Assembly: GCA_930367205.1 (NCBI GenBank)
Contig: OV884009.1
Location: 123,574,639-123,638,638 of the forward strand
Direction: 5' to 3'
DNA length: 64,000 nucleotides
DNA from: Acanthosoma haemorrhoidale
Taxonomy: Eukaryota; Arthropoda; Insecta; Hemiptera; Acanthosomatidae
Part shown: positions 50,901 through 60,625 of the stretch, in pieces
How positions within the stretch are numbered: position 1 is the first letter of the stretch
Layout: each line of letters begins with the position of its first letter
Program-made: the position numbers and the translations under genes
Notes under the pieces: model-generated
What the model was told of the DNA's origin: nothing
Databases searched by the model: none
What the model saw: only the letters and a program-made list of their open reading frames with translations

Positions 50901-52112
50901 ATGAATAACATGCTAAATATTACATCAGACGTAAAATTTGAAGAATCTCTTACACAATTTCAATATCATTCACATCAAGCGTATGCGGGGAACACCCTTA
51001 ATAAGTCTGATGAAATCAGAATACCCATCCATCAACAAGATGTTTATACGATTCCTTCATTAAGTTTTGTTTATCTGGAAGGACGAATTTCAAAAAAGGA
51101 TGGTACTCCTGGAACTGCTTCAAAATTGACTAATAACGCTTTTGCGTTTTTGTTTGATGAGATCAGATATGAATTGAATGGTATTGAAGTTGATAGAGTG
51201 AGAAACCCAGGAATAACTACAACGCTTAAAGGCCATGCGTCATTTTCACCTAATCAAGTCAAAGGTCTAGAAAATGCATGATGGATAATCCCAGGTGTAG
51301 ACAAAACTCTTTCAATAGATAAAAACGGTTTTTTTAGTGTGTGTCTGCCACTGGATATTCTCTTAGGGATATGTGAGGACTATCGAAAAATTGTAATTAA
51401 TCTTAAGCAACTCGTTTTGATCAGATCGAGTACTGACTTGAACTGCGTAAAGGGTGACGATGATGTTGTAATAAAATTAGATAAAGTGATTTGGAGAATG
51501 CCTCATGTTCGTGTTTCTGATCAAGGACGGCTGAGGTTGTTAAAAATGGTAGATAAAAACAAGGTCATCTCTATTCCGTTCAGATCATGGGATCTTTACG
51601 AATATCCTAATTTACCTGCATCACAACAAGAAAACTGGACTGTAAAAACATCGACAAATTTAGAAAAGCCACGCTATGTTATTATAGCATTCCAGACAAA
51701 TCGACTGAGAAACGCTAGCAAAGATAACAGTCAGTTTGATAGTTGCAAATTGAAAAATTTGAAACTCTATCTGAATAGCGAGCAATATCCCTATGATGAT
51801 TTGAATATAGATTTCGAGCTTGGAAAAGTGGCTCTCCTCTACGAAATGTATAAAGAATTTCAAACGAGTTATTATGGCAATATACATTCTCAACCTCTGC
51901 TGTCACGATGTGATTTAGAGATCATAGCACCTATAGCCGTTATAGATTGTTCTAAACAATCTGATGCGATAAAGAGTACGACTATTGATATTCGCGTTCA
52001 ACTAGAGGTGAGTGAGAACTTTCCTGCTAATACCAAAGCATACTGTCTCATTCTTCATGATAAAATAGAAGAATATGAGGTGGGGACAGGCCTCGTTCGC
52101 AAGATTTATTAA
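50901..52112 (+). pseudogene. Major-capsid-like protein with one in-frame TGA
   Basis: The 403-codon frame from ATG 50901 to TAA 52112 has a single nonsense codon, TGA at 51279-51281 (codon 127). Both sides of the stop are in the same frame. The N-terminal part contains PIHQQDVYTIPSLSFVYLEG and FLFDEIRYELNG. The C-terminal part has NLKLYLNSEQYPYDDLNIDF, ALLYEMYKEFQTSYYG, APIAVIDCSKQSDAIKST and a conserved-looking end, AYCLILHDKIEEYE. I think it is a double-jelly-roll capsid protein of the Polinton/adintovirus type found in insect genomes. This rests on recognition of the pattern without a search. The next gene starts about 300 bp downstream on the same strand. Confidence 0.5.
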
Positions 52113-52407
52113 TTAAACCTGCATGTATATAGTTTAAGCGCTGAGTCTTTACCATAATGCTGAGCGTAGACCTTTTGACATGATATAAATGAGGCTCCTC
52201 GTTTAGAGATAGTCAATCCCCTTCCGTGATTCATTCATGCACGTTCAGTTAGTAGCTTAGACACTTGAATCTTTTTATTTTAAACTTTTGTTGTAGTGTA
52301 AATTAATAAAGTCATTTTTAAAAAAGTTCAATAGCTTCGCACTTGCTTTAATTATATATACAACCATTCAGTCGACTGTAATAATCTCACTGTGCGTAAA
52401 CCACAAG
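52113..52407. promoter_or_regulatory. Spacer with polyadenylation signal and possible promoter
   Basis: TATAAA at 52184-52189 is followed 31 bp later by a TCA-type initiator (A at 52215), a good insect core-promoter spacing. AATAAA at 52305-52310 would serve the capsid-like gene. The promoter therefore appears to lie within the upstream gene's 3' UTR, as is common in compact viral genomes. Confidence 0.35.
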
Positions 52408-53098
52408 ATGCGTTCGGCGGTCATTGATTTTCAGGGCTATCGCACGGCTTCTAACTCATTAATTGTTAAAGAACTATCTATCATCTCAATCAGCCATGGT
52501 TCATCATATCATTGGTTTTTTAAACCACCTCAAGATGTTGAAGAAGTGAGTCAGTCGAAGACAAATCTTTGGGTAAAAAAACATATTTATGGATTGGAAT
52601 GGGACTATGGCGATGTACAATATGAAGATATGAAGTATTTCCTAATATGCGTTACAGAAGACTATGATATATTATGGGCAAAAGGAATGGAAAAGTGCAA
52701 ATTTATAGAAGAACTCATTGATAAATCAGTCTATGATCTTCATGATTTCAGTTGTCCAAACTTGAAACAATTAGATACTGACCAGATGACTTGTCATTTT
52801 CATTTAAACACTTCCTTTGTTTGCTCATTAAATCAAGCATCGTCTGGCTACATGGGTTGGAAAAAATTCTGAAGCTGTAGATTTGAAAAAAGAAGATATA
52901 AGAAGGCAAACATTTAAAAGCATTGGCTCACCTCATCATCTGCTTTCATATGCTGGATTTATTTGAGGAGTGAAAGATAGAGTTAAGTGTGTATACTGTG
53001 GACTGCTATTTGACAAAAAATCATTAGTCAACCCTCTCAGCTACCATAAAAAAAATAGTCCTCAGTGTTTGTGGTTTGAGGAGGAGGGGAATTTATAA
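52408..53098 (+). pseudogene. Exonuclease-like protein followed by a BIR domain, frameshifted
   Basis: The first part, from ATG 52408, reads AVIDFQGYRTASNSLIVKEL and HWFFKPPQD, then HIYGLEWDYGDVQYEDMKYF. This resembles RNase H-fold exonuclease-like proteins of insect virus-like elements, though the usual acidic pair after the first Asp (DxE) is absent. The frame ends at TGA 52870-52872. Coding character continues in the next frame from about 52845, implying a 1-nt frameshift. That part holds a BIR-like domain: RRQTFKSIG, then KCVYCGLLFDKK and a His/Cys pair in HKKNSPQC, ending at TAA 53096-53098. It carries one further stop, TGA at 52964-52966. Both function and fusion are inferred. Confidence 0.5.
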
Positions 53099-53125
53099 AT
53101 ACCTCCTAGTAAACGAAGCACTAGT

Positions 53126-53348
53126 ATGATGGATAGAATGGAGTCGGTGATACGTCGTTTGGGAGAGGAAGGTATCGAAACTTGTAACTACTGAAGAATT
53201 GAGAGTTTTACCTCGATCATTACTTTTGTACCTTTTCGACTACACATTAGACTACATCTGGGACAATTTACCTGAGGAATGGCGAGAGGATGAGGAATTT
53301 ATCCAGAAACGAAGACTCTCATGCCTCAATGAATATATTAATTATTAA
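53126..53348 (+). pseudogene. Small acidic protein, frameshifted
   Basis: ATG 53126 opens 22 codons (MMDRMESVIRRLGEEG...) that stop in place, while the neighbouring frame carries on (LPRSLLLYLFDYTLDYIWDN, then EEWREDEEF) to TAA 53346-53348. The two parts differ by 1 nt, so a single frameshift probably split a protein of about 73 residues. It lies 27 bp after the exonuclease/BIR gene on the same strand and is followed by AATAAA at 53389-53394. No known family is recognised. Confidence 0.4.
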
Positions 53349-53644
53349 TTGTAATATTATATCTATAATTTATTCATGTTTTATTTCAAATAAACCATAG
53401 AAATTAAAAAAAAAAAATTTTTTTATTTACCTTTATTCTCCTTTTTACTTAGGGAAAAGTTACAAAAAAAAACAACGTATAGGCATAACAATTATTTATT
53501 GAATATAGTTCAAATTACAATTTATGTGGGTATTATTACACATTTTATCGAGTTCATTTAAATTATTAAAAAGGGTATTAGTATTAATATTTCCTTTGAA
53601 AAGTCCATTGATGAAGATTTCACAGGTTCTTCACCTTCTTCATT
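53349..53644. other. Convergent 3' ends with facing polyadenylation signals
   Basis: AATAAA on the plus strand at 53389-53394 and on the minus strand at 53500-53495 face each other across an A/T homopolymer region (53404-53425). This is the tail-to-tail junction between the plus- and minus-strand halves of the viral-type cassette. A weak minus-strand open stretch (about 53,630-53,496) could be a remnant of the next gene. Confidence 0.5.
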
Positions 53645-54123
53645 TTACCTCCCTTTCTTGGAAAATATACAATTTACATTTTTACATCCTAGTCGGTCTT
53701 CAACCTCCACTATCTTGGGCCTGCTTTGCAAAAGAGACAACATCCTTGGAACTTGGTCGACGATGAATTTCCATTCTTCTGTATCCATATACACTGTAGT
53801 TTTCTTGTCGATGACAGCGACAGTGGGCACAAAATCACAAAGACCAACTCGAACTAGTTTGCTGCAAGTGATGTGGTATCAGTCACTAGTTCCAATCGTC
53901 GTGGACCCTCCGTCTTGCTAGGCTTTAACGAGACTAAAAGATTTAACAGAGAGGTGGGGATAGATGAAGTTTTTCTATTTCTTTTACTAGTTGATTTATC
54001 TCGTTTTTTTTTTATTTCATATAAAACTATTTGGGCCTTTAAATGTGCAAGTTCTTGAATAAAACGTGTAAACCTCTTACGCATGTTAGCTGTTTTCATG
54101 TTCTTTTTTATTATCAACTTCAT
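53645..54123 (-). pseudogene. Small basic protein(s) of the viral-type cassette, broken
   Basis: Two minus-strand frames follow one another. The first, 89 codons from 54123 to 53854, is rich in Lys and Arg (KKKRDKSTSKRNRKTSS) and starts inside the end of the BIR gene. The second, ending at 53645, reads FVPTVAVIDKKTTVYMDTEE then WKFIVDQVPRML and is open for several codons before its first Met at 53830. That open extension overlaps the end of the first frame, so a frameshift near 53,860-53,880 may separate parts of one protein. No function is known to me. Confidence 0.4.
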
Positions 54124-54397
54124 CTATTAGTAATAATGGTAGCTTCTCTAGTTGTTCCAAGTACTCAATAAACGGACAATATTTAGCCCATTTCTTGTGA
54201 TCTACAAAGGGGTCATCATGTACCAACCCTTCGTGTAATATTACTCCACAAAAAGGACACCTTGTTAAGTCTGAATTTTTCAAATAATAAAATCCTGCTG
54301 ATGCAAGCTTGACGGTACTCACCGGTGAAGACCATCCAACAAATGTAGACAGACGATCATTCTCATACCTCAGACTCCAACCTGAGCGCTTACACAT
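54086..54397 (-). CDS. BIR-domain protein (IAP-like)
   Basis: The 103-codon minus-strand frame has one complete baculovirus IAP repeat at about residues 1-75: RLSTFVGW, ASAGFYYL, then the zinc ligands in RCPFCG, DDPFVDHKKW and YCPF (C-x2-C...H...C). No RING finger follows, so this is a single-BIR protein. BIR proteins bind caspases or act in cell division, and many insect DNA viruses carry them to block apoptosis. Its place in the cassette suggests a viral origin. The frame shows no lesion and its last codons overlap the start of the next minus-strand frame by 38 bp. Confidence 0.7.
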   Translation of the reverse strand: MCKRSGWSLRYENDRLSTFVGWSSPVSTVKLASAGFYYLKNSDLTRCPFCGVILHEGLVHDDPFVDHKKWAKYCPFIEYLEQLEKLPLLLIDEVDNKKEHENS

Positions 54398-54896
54398 CTT
54401 GAACTAATTGAAAGAACAAACACCCTGAGATTGAAGACACATTTTACCCCCTACCCACATTAATACCATACTTCAACTGACCCCATGCAAAAGCCGCGCA
54501 AAGGCGGGAGCCATGAATGGGAACACATCTTATCAATGGACTAGACCCCAGCTGAGTGTCACTAGAGAAATCTTATCGCTAAATGGCCTGACGTCACAGG
54601 GGGCGAGCCCCCCCAGCTGCTCGTCAATGGGTGAGTAACAGTGACTCATACCCCATGCCATGTTACTGGATCCCCCCTCCGACGTTGCCGGATCTACTAT
54701 CTGGAGGCTCCTGACACACTTATAAACTCTTATCACCCCCCAATGACGCATCAATTCCACGAAATTACACACCCATTCCCAGAATTTCCTCACCCCTCGC
54801 CCTGGCTATCACCTCAAGGTCACGAGATAACGTGATACGACACCCTTCAAGGTCATATCTCGGGACTCTTACTCAACCCGCCTATTATATCTACTA
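54398..54896. other. Gene-free stretch between the viral-type cassette and element A
   Basis: GC-richer than the surroundings and containing no recognised gene. TCAAGGTCA occurs at 54814-54822 and 54847-54855. The right end is the breakpoint where the integrase homology of element A begins. Confidence 0.5.
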
Positions 54897-55604
54897 TCAG
54901 ATTCCATATTACAAGCCCTCAACACATGGTTTCAATTCTACGGCATACCGGAGAGGATCTCGTCGGACGGGGGACGGGAGTTTGACAATGCAACCGTGAG
55001 AACCGAAATGCAAAAACGGGATGTGGCATGGCATTTTAATACTCCCGGGCATCCCAAGAGCAGGGGAACCATCGAAAGGCTACACAGCACCCTAAGCGAC
55101 CACTTACGCGTGTACCAGGTGGATAAAGGCCTGTCTGCGAACGTAGCGATGCCCATGGCGGTGGCGGCATACAACCACTCTATACACGCCACGCCGGGGT
55201 TTGCACCCTTTGAAATTTTGTTTGGATTACGAGTGAGACCGAGGAACTGGCCAGAGACGGTGGCGGAAGAGGGAATGGTGGCACAGCTCCATAACACCCA
55301 CATACAGCTCGGAAAGATGTGGTACAAAGTACGCGATAAGATTATGCGCGAAAAATATAAGCGCGTGGCGCGGGCAAATTTGAAGGTGCGAGATCGCATA
55401 GGGGCAATATTGATTGGGACCGTTGTATACAGAAAAGTCGTATCAAATCGTAGTAAGGAACTTGTTTGGTACGAGGGGCCCTTTAAGGTCATCATAATTC
55501 GGGAACATAATCTCGTGACCATCGAGAGTATGACCACCCCAAAGAAGAGGCGAACCGTTCACATTGAACAGTTGAAACTCCCACCACAGTGGGGAGGGTG
55601 TTGA
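54897..55604 (+). pseudogene. pol: Integrase C-terminal half of element A
   Basis: Open for 235 codons to TGA 55602-55604. It begins SDSILQALNTWFQFYG, includes the second catalytic Asp in SSDGGREFDN (Gly replaces the usual Asn of DNG) and the catalytic Glu in GTIERLHSTLSDHLR, then a C-terminal domain with YEGPFKVIIIREHN (GPY/F-type) and the end QLKLPPQWGGC. The zinc domain and first Asp are missing through truncation, so it cannot work alone. No internal stop is present, suggesting the truncated copy is fairly young. Confidence 0.85.
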
Positions 55605-55959
55605 ATGTGCTTAAGATGGTGTGCCCTCGATCCGATACGGAGCAACTGATTCGGAATCATATGTTTCACATGTGAAGCTCAGAGAGAGTTTCTGTTTTCA
55701 TTATTTATATTGTGGCTAACTGCCATTTTTTTTTTTTTTTTCACCTGGCAGCCGCTGGGTCAAGGGCGAATGTATTATATTTTATTATTAGTATTATTCT
55801 TGTTTTATTTCTGTATTATCTCTTTTCTATGTGTTCTGTTGTTTTGTGTGGACTATGAATATATTAGACCGTGAACGTGATGTAAGGGTTTACAGGCTGT
55901 GGGCTGAGTGCGCCGGACCTTGGAGTTTACGAAGAGATATGCGTAAACTGGCAGGGGGG
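55605..55959 (+). other. 3' non-coding region of element A with hairpin and polypurine tract
   Basis: After the pol stop there is no env. A hairpin with 8-bp arms, AGTTTACG (55924-55931) and CGTAAACT (55942-55949), has a 10-nt loop and is directly followed by the polypurine tract GGCAGGGGGG (55950-55959). The same arrangement occurs in element C. Confidence 0.75.
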
Positions 55960-56141
55960 AGTTGAGGTTCGGACTTCGTAGGCAGCCAGCCTAATCCTCA
56001 AGTCATCGGGATGTAAACATCCCGAATGTATTTAGAGAGGCTTTAAAAGGCTCAAATAAAAAGTCTTGTGACAACTCTCGTTCTGTAACTACATTCAACC
56101 TCTTTCCTTTTTCTTCACGTTTTCGTTGACGATCATTAACT
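55960..56141 (+). repeat. 3' LTR of element A (182 bp)
   Basis: Starts AGTTGAGG and ends CATTAACT, matching the AGTT...AACT ends of B and C. It contains a near-perfect palindrome (TCGGGATGT at 56006-56014, ACATCCCGA at 56017-56025) and an AATAAA in GCTCAAATAAAAAG. Confidence 0.8.
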
Positions 56142-56785
56142 TATATACATATATATATATATTGAAACCTACCTCATTTTTTACCATTTTATTTTTCTAA
56201 TTTATTCGTTCAATTGACCTTAACTAATTTGGTAGGTCCGTCATGAGATCTTTAATTCAACTTATTTTAATGTCTTTGACATAGGAAATTATCCCGATTG
56301 AATCGCCCGATCTCAAGGCTAATGTTATAGTTATTAATAAATTGAGAAACTGGGAATTGTGAAATATATACAAGTAAAATGGTTATAACAAATAATTATA
56401 ATTATAAATAGTGCTGACATTAATTATATAAAAAAAATATTCAATTCCTTTTGAACAAGGATAGTTACTACTAATTAGTTATATAAAAAAAATGATAATT
56501 GAGCTCAATCTCTTTTTAATGGATCCATAATAAAAAAAACAATATCTATATCACCCAATCGATGATATCCGTGTAACCTTCTTCTTCTTCTTCTTCCTTT
56601 TATTCTTCTTCTCCTCTGCTTGTGTTGATGACCGTCAACGGAACGGGAGCTTGCTCTGCTTTGCTCTCTGGCTCTTGGCTAAGACTGACCCTTTTATCCC
56701 ATCCCCACTCCTAAGAGCATAAGGGCAGATGCTGGACAAAGTGGGAGGGTGGCTGGTCATGATATTCTCAAATATCATGAATGTT

Positions 56786-56788
<3 letters not shown>
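56142..56788. other. AT-rich sequence with short microsatellites
   Basis: Contains a TA-rich tract at about 56145-56162 right after element A and a CTT repeat at about 56578-56597. No gene recognised. Confidence 0.6.

Positions 56789-56845
<57 letters not shown>
56789..56845. repeat. AT dinucleotide repeat, target of element B
   Basis: About 57 bp of alternating A and T end directly at the LTR of element B. The last four bases, TATA (56842-56845), form the target-site duplication with 62165-62168. Confidence 0.95.
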
Positions 56846-56847
<2 letters not shown>

Positions 56848-57025
56848 TTAATGTTTATTGAATTACAAGCTAAGAAAGGTTGGTAATAAGAACACGTAGA
56901 ACGTTGTAACAAGACTGCTTTATTTAGACCAAGATACCTCTGTCTATAGGTATTACCTGTAAACATATTCAGATAACATATGTTTGGGGATTAAGGCTGG
57001 GCACTAGCGGCGCCTGGACTTAACT
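56846..57025 (-). repeat. 3' LTR of element B (180 bp)
   Basis: On the minus strand it runs AGTTAAGTCC...CATTAACT. It contains TGTAAACA (plus strand 56958-56965) and an AATAAA on the minus strand. It differs from the other LTR of B by several bases and lacks 16 bp found there. Confidence 0.9.
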
Positions 57026-57322
57026 CCCCCCCAACACCCATTCGCAAACTTTGAAGTCCAACACTCGGACGTCTTAGTCCATTCAAATAATGCTCCGCTA
57101 ATGTTACAAAGGAGCAAAGGCCAGCCCCGCCCGTACACAGCCTGTAATCCCTCACATTAAGCTCTAATCCTATAAAACGTAAAAACCAACTGTCACTTGT
57201 AAACAAAAAACATAAAAGAAAACTTTGACTTTTAAAAAAAAAACAATACTTCTGTGGGAAAAATCACATAACTATAACTATTTACAATGTTCCTCGCGTG
57301 TATGCTGCGAGGACACTCCAGC
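57026..57322 (-). other. 3' non-coding region and polypurine tract of element B
   Basis: On the minus strand this lies between the pol stop (57323-57325) and the LTR and ends in a run of seven G, the polypurine tract. The hairpin seen in A and C is degraded here: one arm persists as CGCAAACT and the other is lost. No env. Confidence 0.75.
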
Positions 57323-59200
57323 TCATTCCTGATCTACAACCTCCCCCCCTGGTGGAAGCTTTAACTGTTCTATGTGGACATTTCGCCGCTTCTTAGGGGG
57401 TCGTATACTCTCAATTGTCACGACGTTGTGTTCCCTAATCACGACCACTTTAAATGGGCCCTCATATCGCACCAGCTCTTTGCTCCTATTTGACCCTAGT
57501 TTTTTATAGACGATCCCGGACTTTAAGGTTTTCCCGTTCTACTCGTCTCGCTTTGTCCCTCGTTATCCTTTCTCGGACTTTGTCGCATATTTTCCTCAAA
57601 CCGACAATATTACTCGCCATTTTCTCCGCCATTCCCTTGTCTACTACCGTCTCTGCCCCATTTCTCCGTCTTTCGCGCAGATCAAAGAGGATCTCGAACG
57701 GGGAGAACCCCGTCGCGGTGTGGATTGAATGATTGTAAGCGGCCACCGCCTTCGGCATTGCCTCATTCGCCGGCAGACCCTTTTCCGCGTGATATACCCG
57801 CAGGTGGTCACTCAGGGTGCTGTGCAATCTTTCTATCCCTCCTCTACTCTTAGGGTGCCCTGGGGTATTAAGATGCCAAGAGACATCGAGAGTCTTCATT
57901 TCTTTTCGGATGTTGGCATTGTCAAATTCTCTGCCCCCATCAGCCGAGATCCGGTCTGGTACTCCGTAAAACTGGAACCAGGTATTTAATGCCAGCATTA
58001 CCGCGTCTGATGACCGATCTTGCACCGGGTGTGCCATGGCCACTTTGCTAGAGCTGTCGATTGTGGTAACCCACTTATACCCCCTCCACGTGAAGGTATC
58101 CACTTGTAAGTCACTCAACGGTGTCTCGGCGGTGGGCGATTCTTCTTGTCGCCCCCGTGGCGGATGTCTGTCATACTTCGTAGTGAGACAAACTGCACAT
58201 GCCCCTATCATTTCTTGTATGCTCTTTTTCATTCCCCACCAAACGTACCTCCGCCGCAACGCTTGCAACGTGTCCTGAACTCCACGGTGGTTCGTTTTTC
58301 CTTGGTGATAGGCCAGCGTCACTTCCAGCTGCTGTTCTCTGTCTTTGAGTGTCTCCACCATCGACGTGCACGGAATAAATATCCTATCCACTCCAAGTTG
58401 TTCCGTTCGCCAGAGTCTACGAATTTTCTCCCAAATATTGGCATTCCCTACAAATACATGATGGGTCTTTCCGGGTTCCGAGGCATCTTTCAATGCACGG
58501 CAAATTTGGTCGTTCCCAACCCCTGGTGGCGACCAAATCGTCGCGATTTTACTTCTCCCATAACTGTCATATGCGATCTGCAGCCGCCCTGAGGTCTTGG
58601 ATTTCCAAATGATCTGCCGTCTTTTGTCGTTCACGATCCCTTCTGTTACTTCCATTTCAACAGGTCTTTCGGTGGCGGAACCTTCCTCTTCAAGGGTTTC
58701 CTTGCCTTCGCTATCTCCTAGTGTACCGAGGCTTCCATCCTCCCCGGGTATCCATTCCCGGAGAAACTGTTGGATTTCCCCGTATGGTTCCCCTTCTACC
58801 AATGCATTCACAGTAATGGCTCTGGACAGCCAGTCTGCCACTACGTTCTCTTTCCCGGGTTTATATATGATCTCCATATTGTACTGGGACAAAAACTCTT
58901 TCCACCTCGTGACCCGTGCCGAGGACTCCTTTAACTTTCCTACCCATTGTAGGGGTCTGTGGTCGGTGTGAACACGGAATTTTCTGCCGAAGACATATGG
59001 GCGGAAATGGTCTATAGCCCAGACGATACCTAGGAGCTCTCTCTCTAGAGCACTATACCGCGCTTCCGTTTCTGTGAGCCGTCGACTAGCGTACGCCACC
59101 GGGCGCTCCCCACCGTCTCTCTCCTGCGACAACACTGCCCCCAGTGCGTATTCGCTGGCATCAGTGGTGATTGTGAAGGGATGTTGGAAATCGGGAAATG
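57323..59200 (-). pseudogene. pol: RNase H and integrase of element B, frameshifted
   Basis: RNase H starts in the frame open just upstream of 59135 (TTDASEYALGAVLSQE) and continues ARYSALERELLGIVWAIDHF and VHTDHRPLQWVG. Counting from the Met at 59135, integrase has zinc ligands H277/H283 and C313/C316 (HQGKTNH...CAVC) and catalytic D346, D399 and E435 (DD35E), with DGG at the second Asp. The frame stops at 57504 after LKVRDRL. Homology continues in another frame to the end of pol at 57323 (QLKLPPGG), where A and C carry a few extra residues, so a small deletion caused the shift. The join to RT near 59,200 is also frameshifted. Confidence 0.9.
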
Positions 59201-60625
59201 CTAATATTGGTCCTCTTGTAAGCTAGACATACATTTCCGGATGTTCTGCTCCATGATTGGGGTAATTACCACCCTCGCTCCCTTTCGCAGTAAATTATTA
59301 ATAGGCACCAAGGCCTCAAGGTATGCCGTCATGTCCGGCACAAATCTTCTGTAATAATTAAGCGTCCCCAGAAGTCGACGGATCCCCTTTACATCTGTGG
59401 GCACCACCATCCTTCTAATCGCCTCGACCTTCGTAGAGTCTGGCTTAACCCCCTCCTGTGAGATGGTGTGGCCCAAAAAATTGATTTTTTTCTTCCCCAA
59501 TAGAGACTTCTCCATGGACAATTTTAATCCGAATTCGCGGACTCTTTGAAATACACTTCTTAGGTGCTCAACGTGCTCTGCCTCCGTTCTGCTGAAAACT
59601 AACAGATCGTCCATGTAGACCTGGCATACCGCTTCGTCTATTCCCCTCAAAAAATCATCCATTAGGCGTTGAAAGGTAATCGGGGCGTTTTTCAGTCCAA
59701 ATGGCATCCAGGTAAATTGATAATGCCCCCTCTCAAATGTAAAGGCCGTTTTGTTTTGGTCGTTCGCACTCATCTTGATCTGGTGATAGCCTGCCTTTAG
59801 ATCTAGGGTACTAAATATTGTCGCCCCGTTCAATCTGTCTAATATGTCCTCAAATCGGGGAATAGGATACTTCTCGTCCGTCGTGTTCTCGTTTAACTTC
59901 CGATAATCGATAACTACCCTATATTTCTCCGTCTCGTCCCCAGGTCTATTTTTCTTCCTCACTGCCCATAGAATACTTTTATATGGCGAAGTGCTATCAA
60001 TTATAATCCCTTGCCGTTTTAGACTCTCTAGCTCCTCTCTAATATGCCTACGTAGCGCCTGCGGATATCGTCTCTCTTTCACGTATGTGACGCGTTCTTT
60101 CTTTAACTGGATCTCGCGGACCGTCTTTCCAGTCGCTCCTAGCGTGTCTCCCTCTATGTAAAGAATATCCTCAAACTCCCTCTGTAGGCCTTCCCTCCAG
60201 CTCTCTATTTTATTAACCGCCCCTATCCGCGCTCTTCCGTCCCATATAGTCCCTTGACATTTATATTCCACTTTCCCCAACTTAATGTTCTATTTTTCCC
60301 CGATATTCTCCACACGCGCGCCTACCTTCCCCAACATGTCGCACCCAACTATCACCTGGTACTCCCGCGGCATGTTTCCTACGATATGTATCTTTAGATC
60401 TCCCCCTTTCTTCGCCCACCTATTTAGCCCTATAACTAACTCTCCCACTACCTCGCAAAGGCCTCCCAGGGTGATTAAACTACAATTACATACCTGAATC
60501 TGGAGTGCCCTCTCTCCGCCATACAGCCTCTCCAGCGCTCCGTGGGACATGATGGTGTTGGTGCTTCCCGTGTCCACCAGACACATCTCTCCTCCTTTGA
60601 CCCTAATTATTGGCAACGCACACAT
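59201..60625 (-). pseudogene. pol: Protease and reverse transcriptase of element B, one in-frame stop
   Basis: The frame opens with an aspartic protease (CLVDTGSTNTI) and ends its first part at TAG 60292-60290. The same frame goes on with a linker and a full RT. Counted from 60280, landmarks are VVIDYRKLNENTTDEKYPIP (122-141), FSTLDLKAGYHQIKM with the first catalytic Asp at 160, and VYMDDLLVF with YMDD at 222-225. The end runs into a frameshift near 59,200. The gag stop lies about 145 bp upstream in another frame, so pol was probably reached by ribosomal frameshifting, as in errantiviruses. Confidence 0.9.

Larger units (their letters stand above)
54897..56141 (+). mobile_element. Element A: 5'-truncated errantivirus-like Ty3/gypsy element
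   Basis: Only the integrase end, a non-coding 3' region, the polypurine tract and the 3' LTR remain. Homology to elements B and C starts abruptly near 54897, before the second catalytic Asp of integrase. The right end, ...CATTAACT, abuts TATATACATATAT, as expected for an element that targets TATA. There is no env gene. Confidence 0.85.

Noticed and set aside
54533..54835. Short open frames on both strands (86 and 64 codons)
   Set aside because: Overlap each other, show no domains, and the region has no codon-bias signal I can see.
56784..56966. 60-codon minus-strand frame
   Set aside because: Half of it is Tyr-Ile repeats from the AT dinucleotide tract and the rest is LTR sequence.
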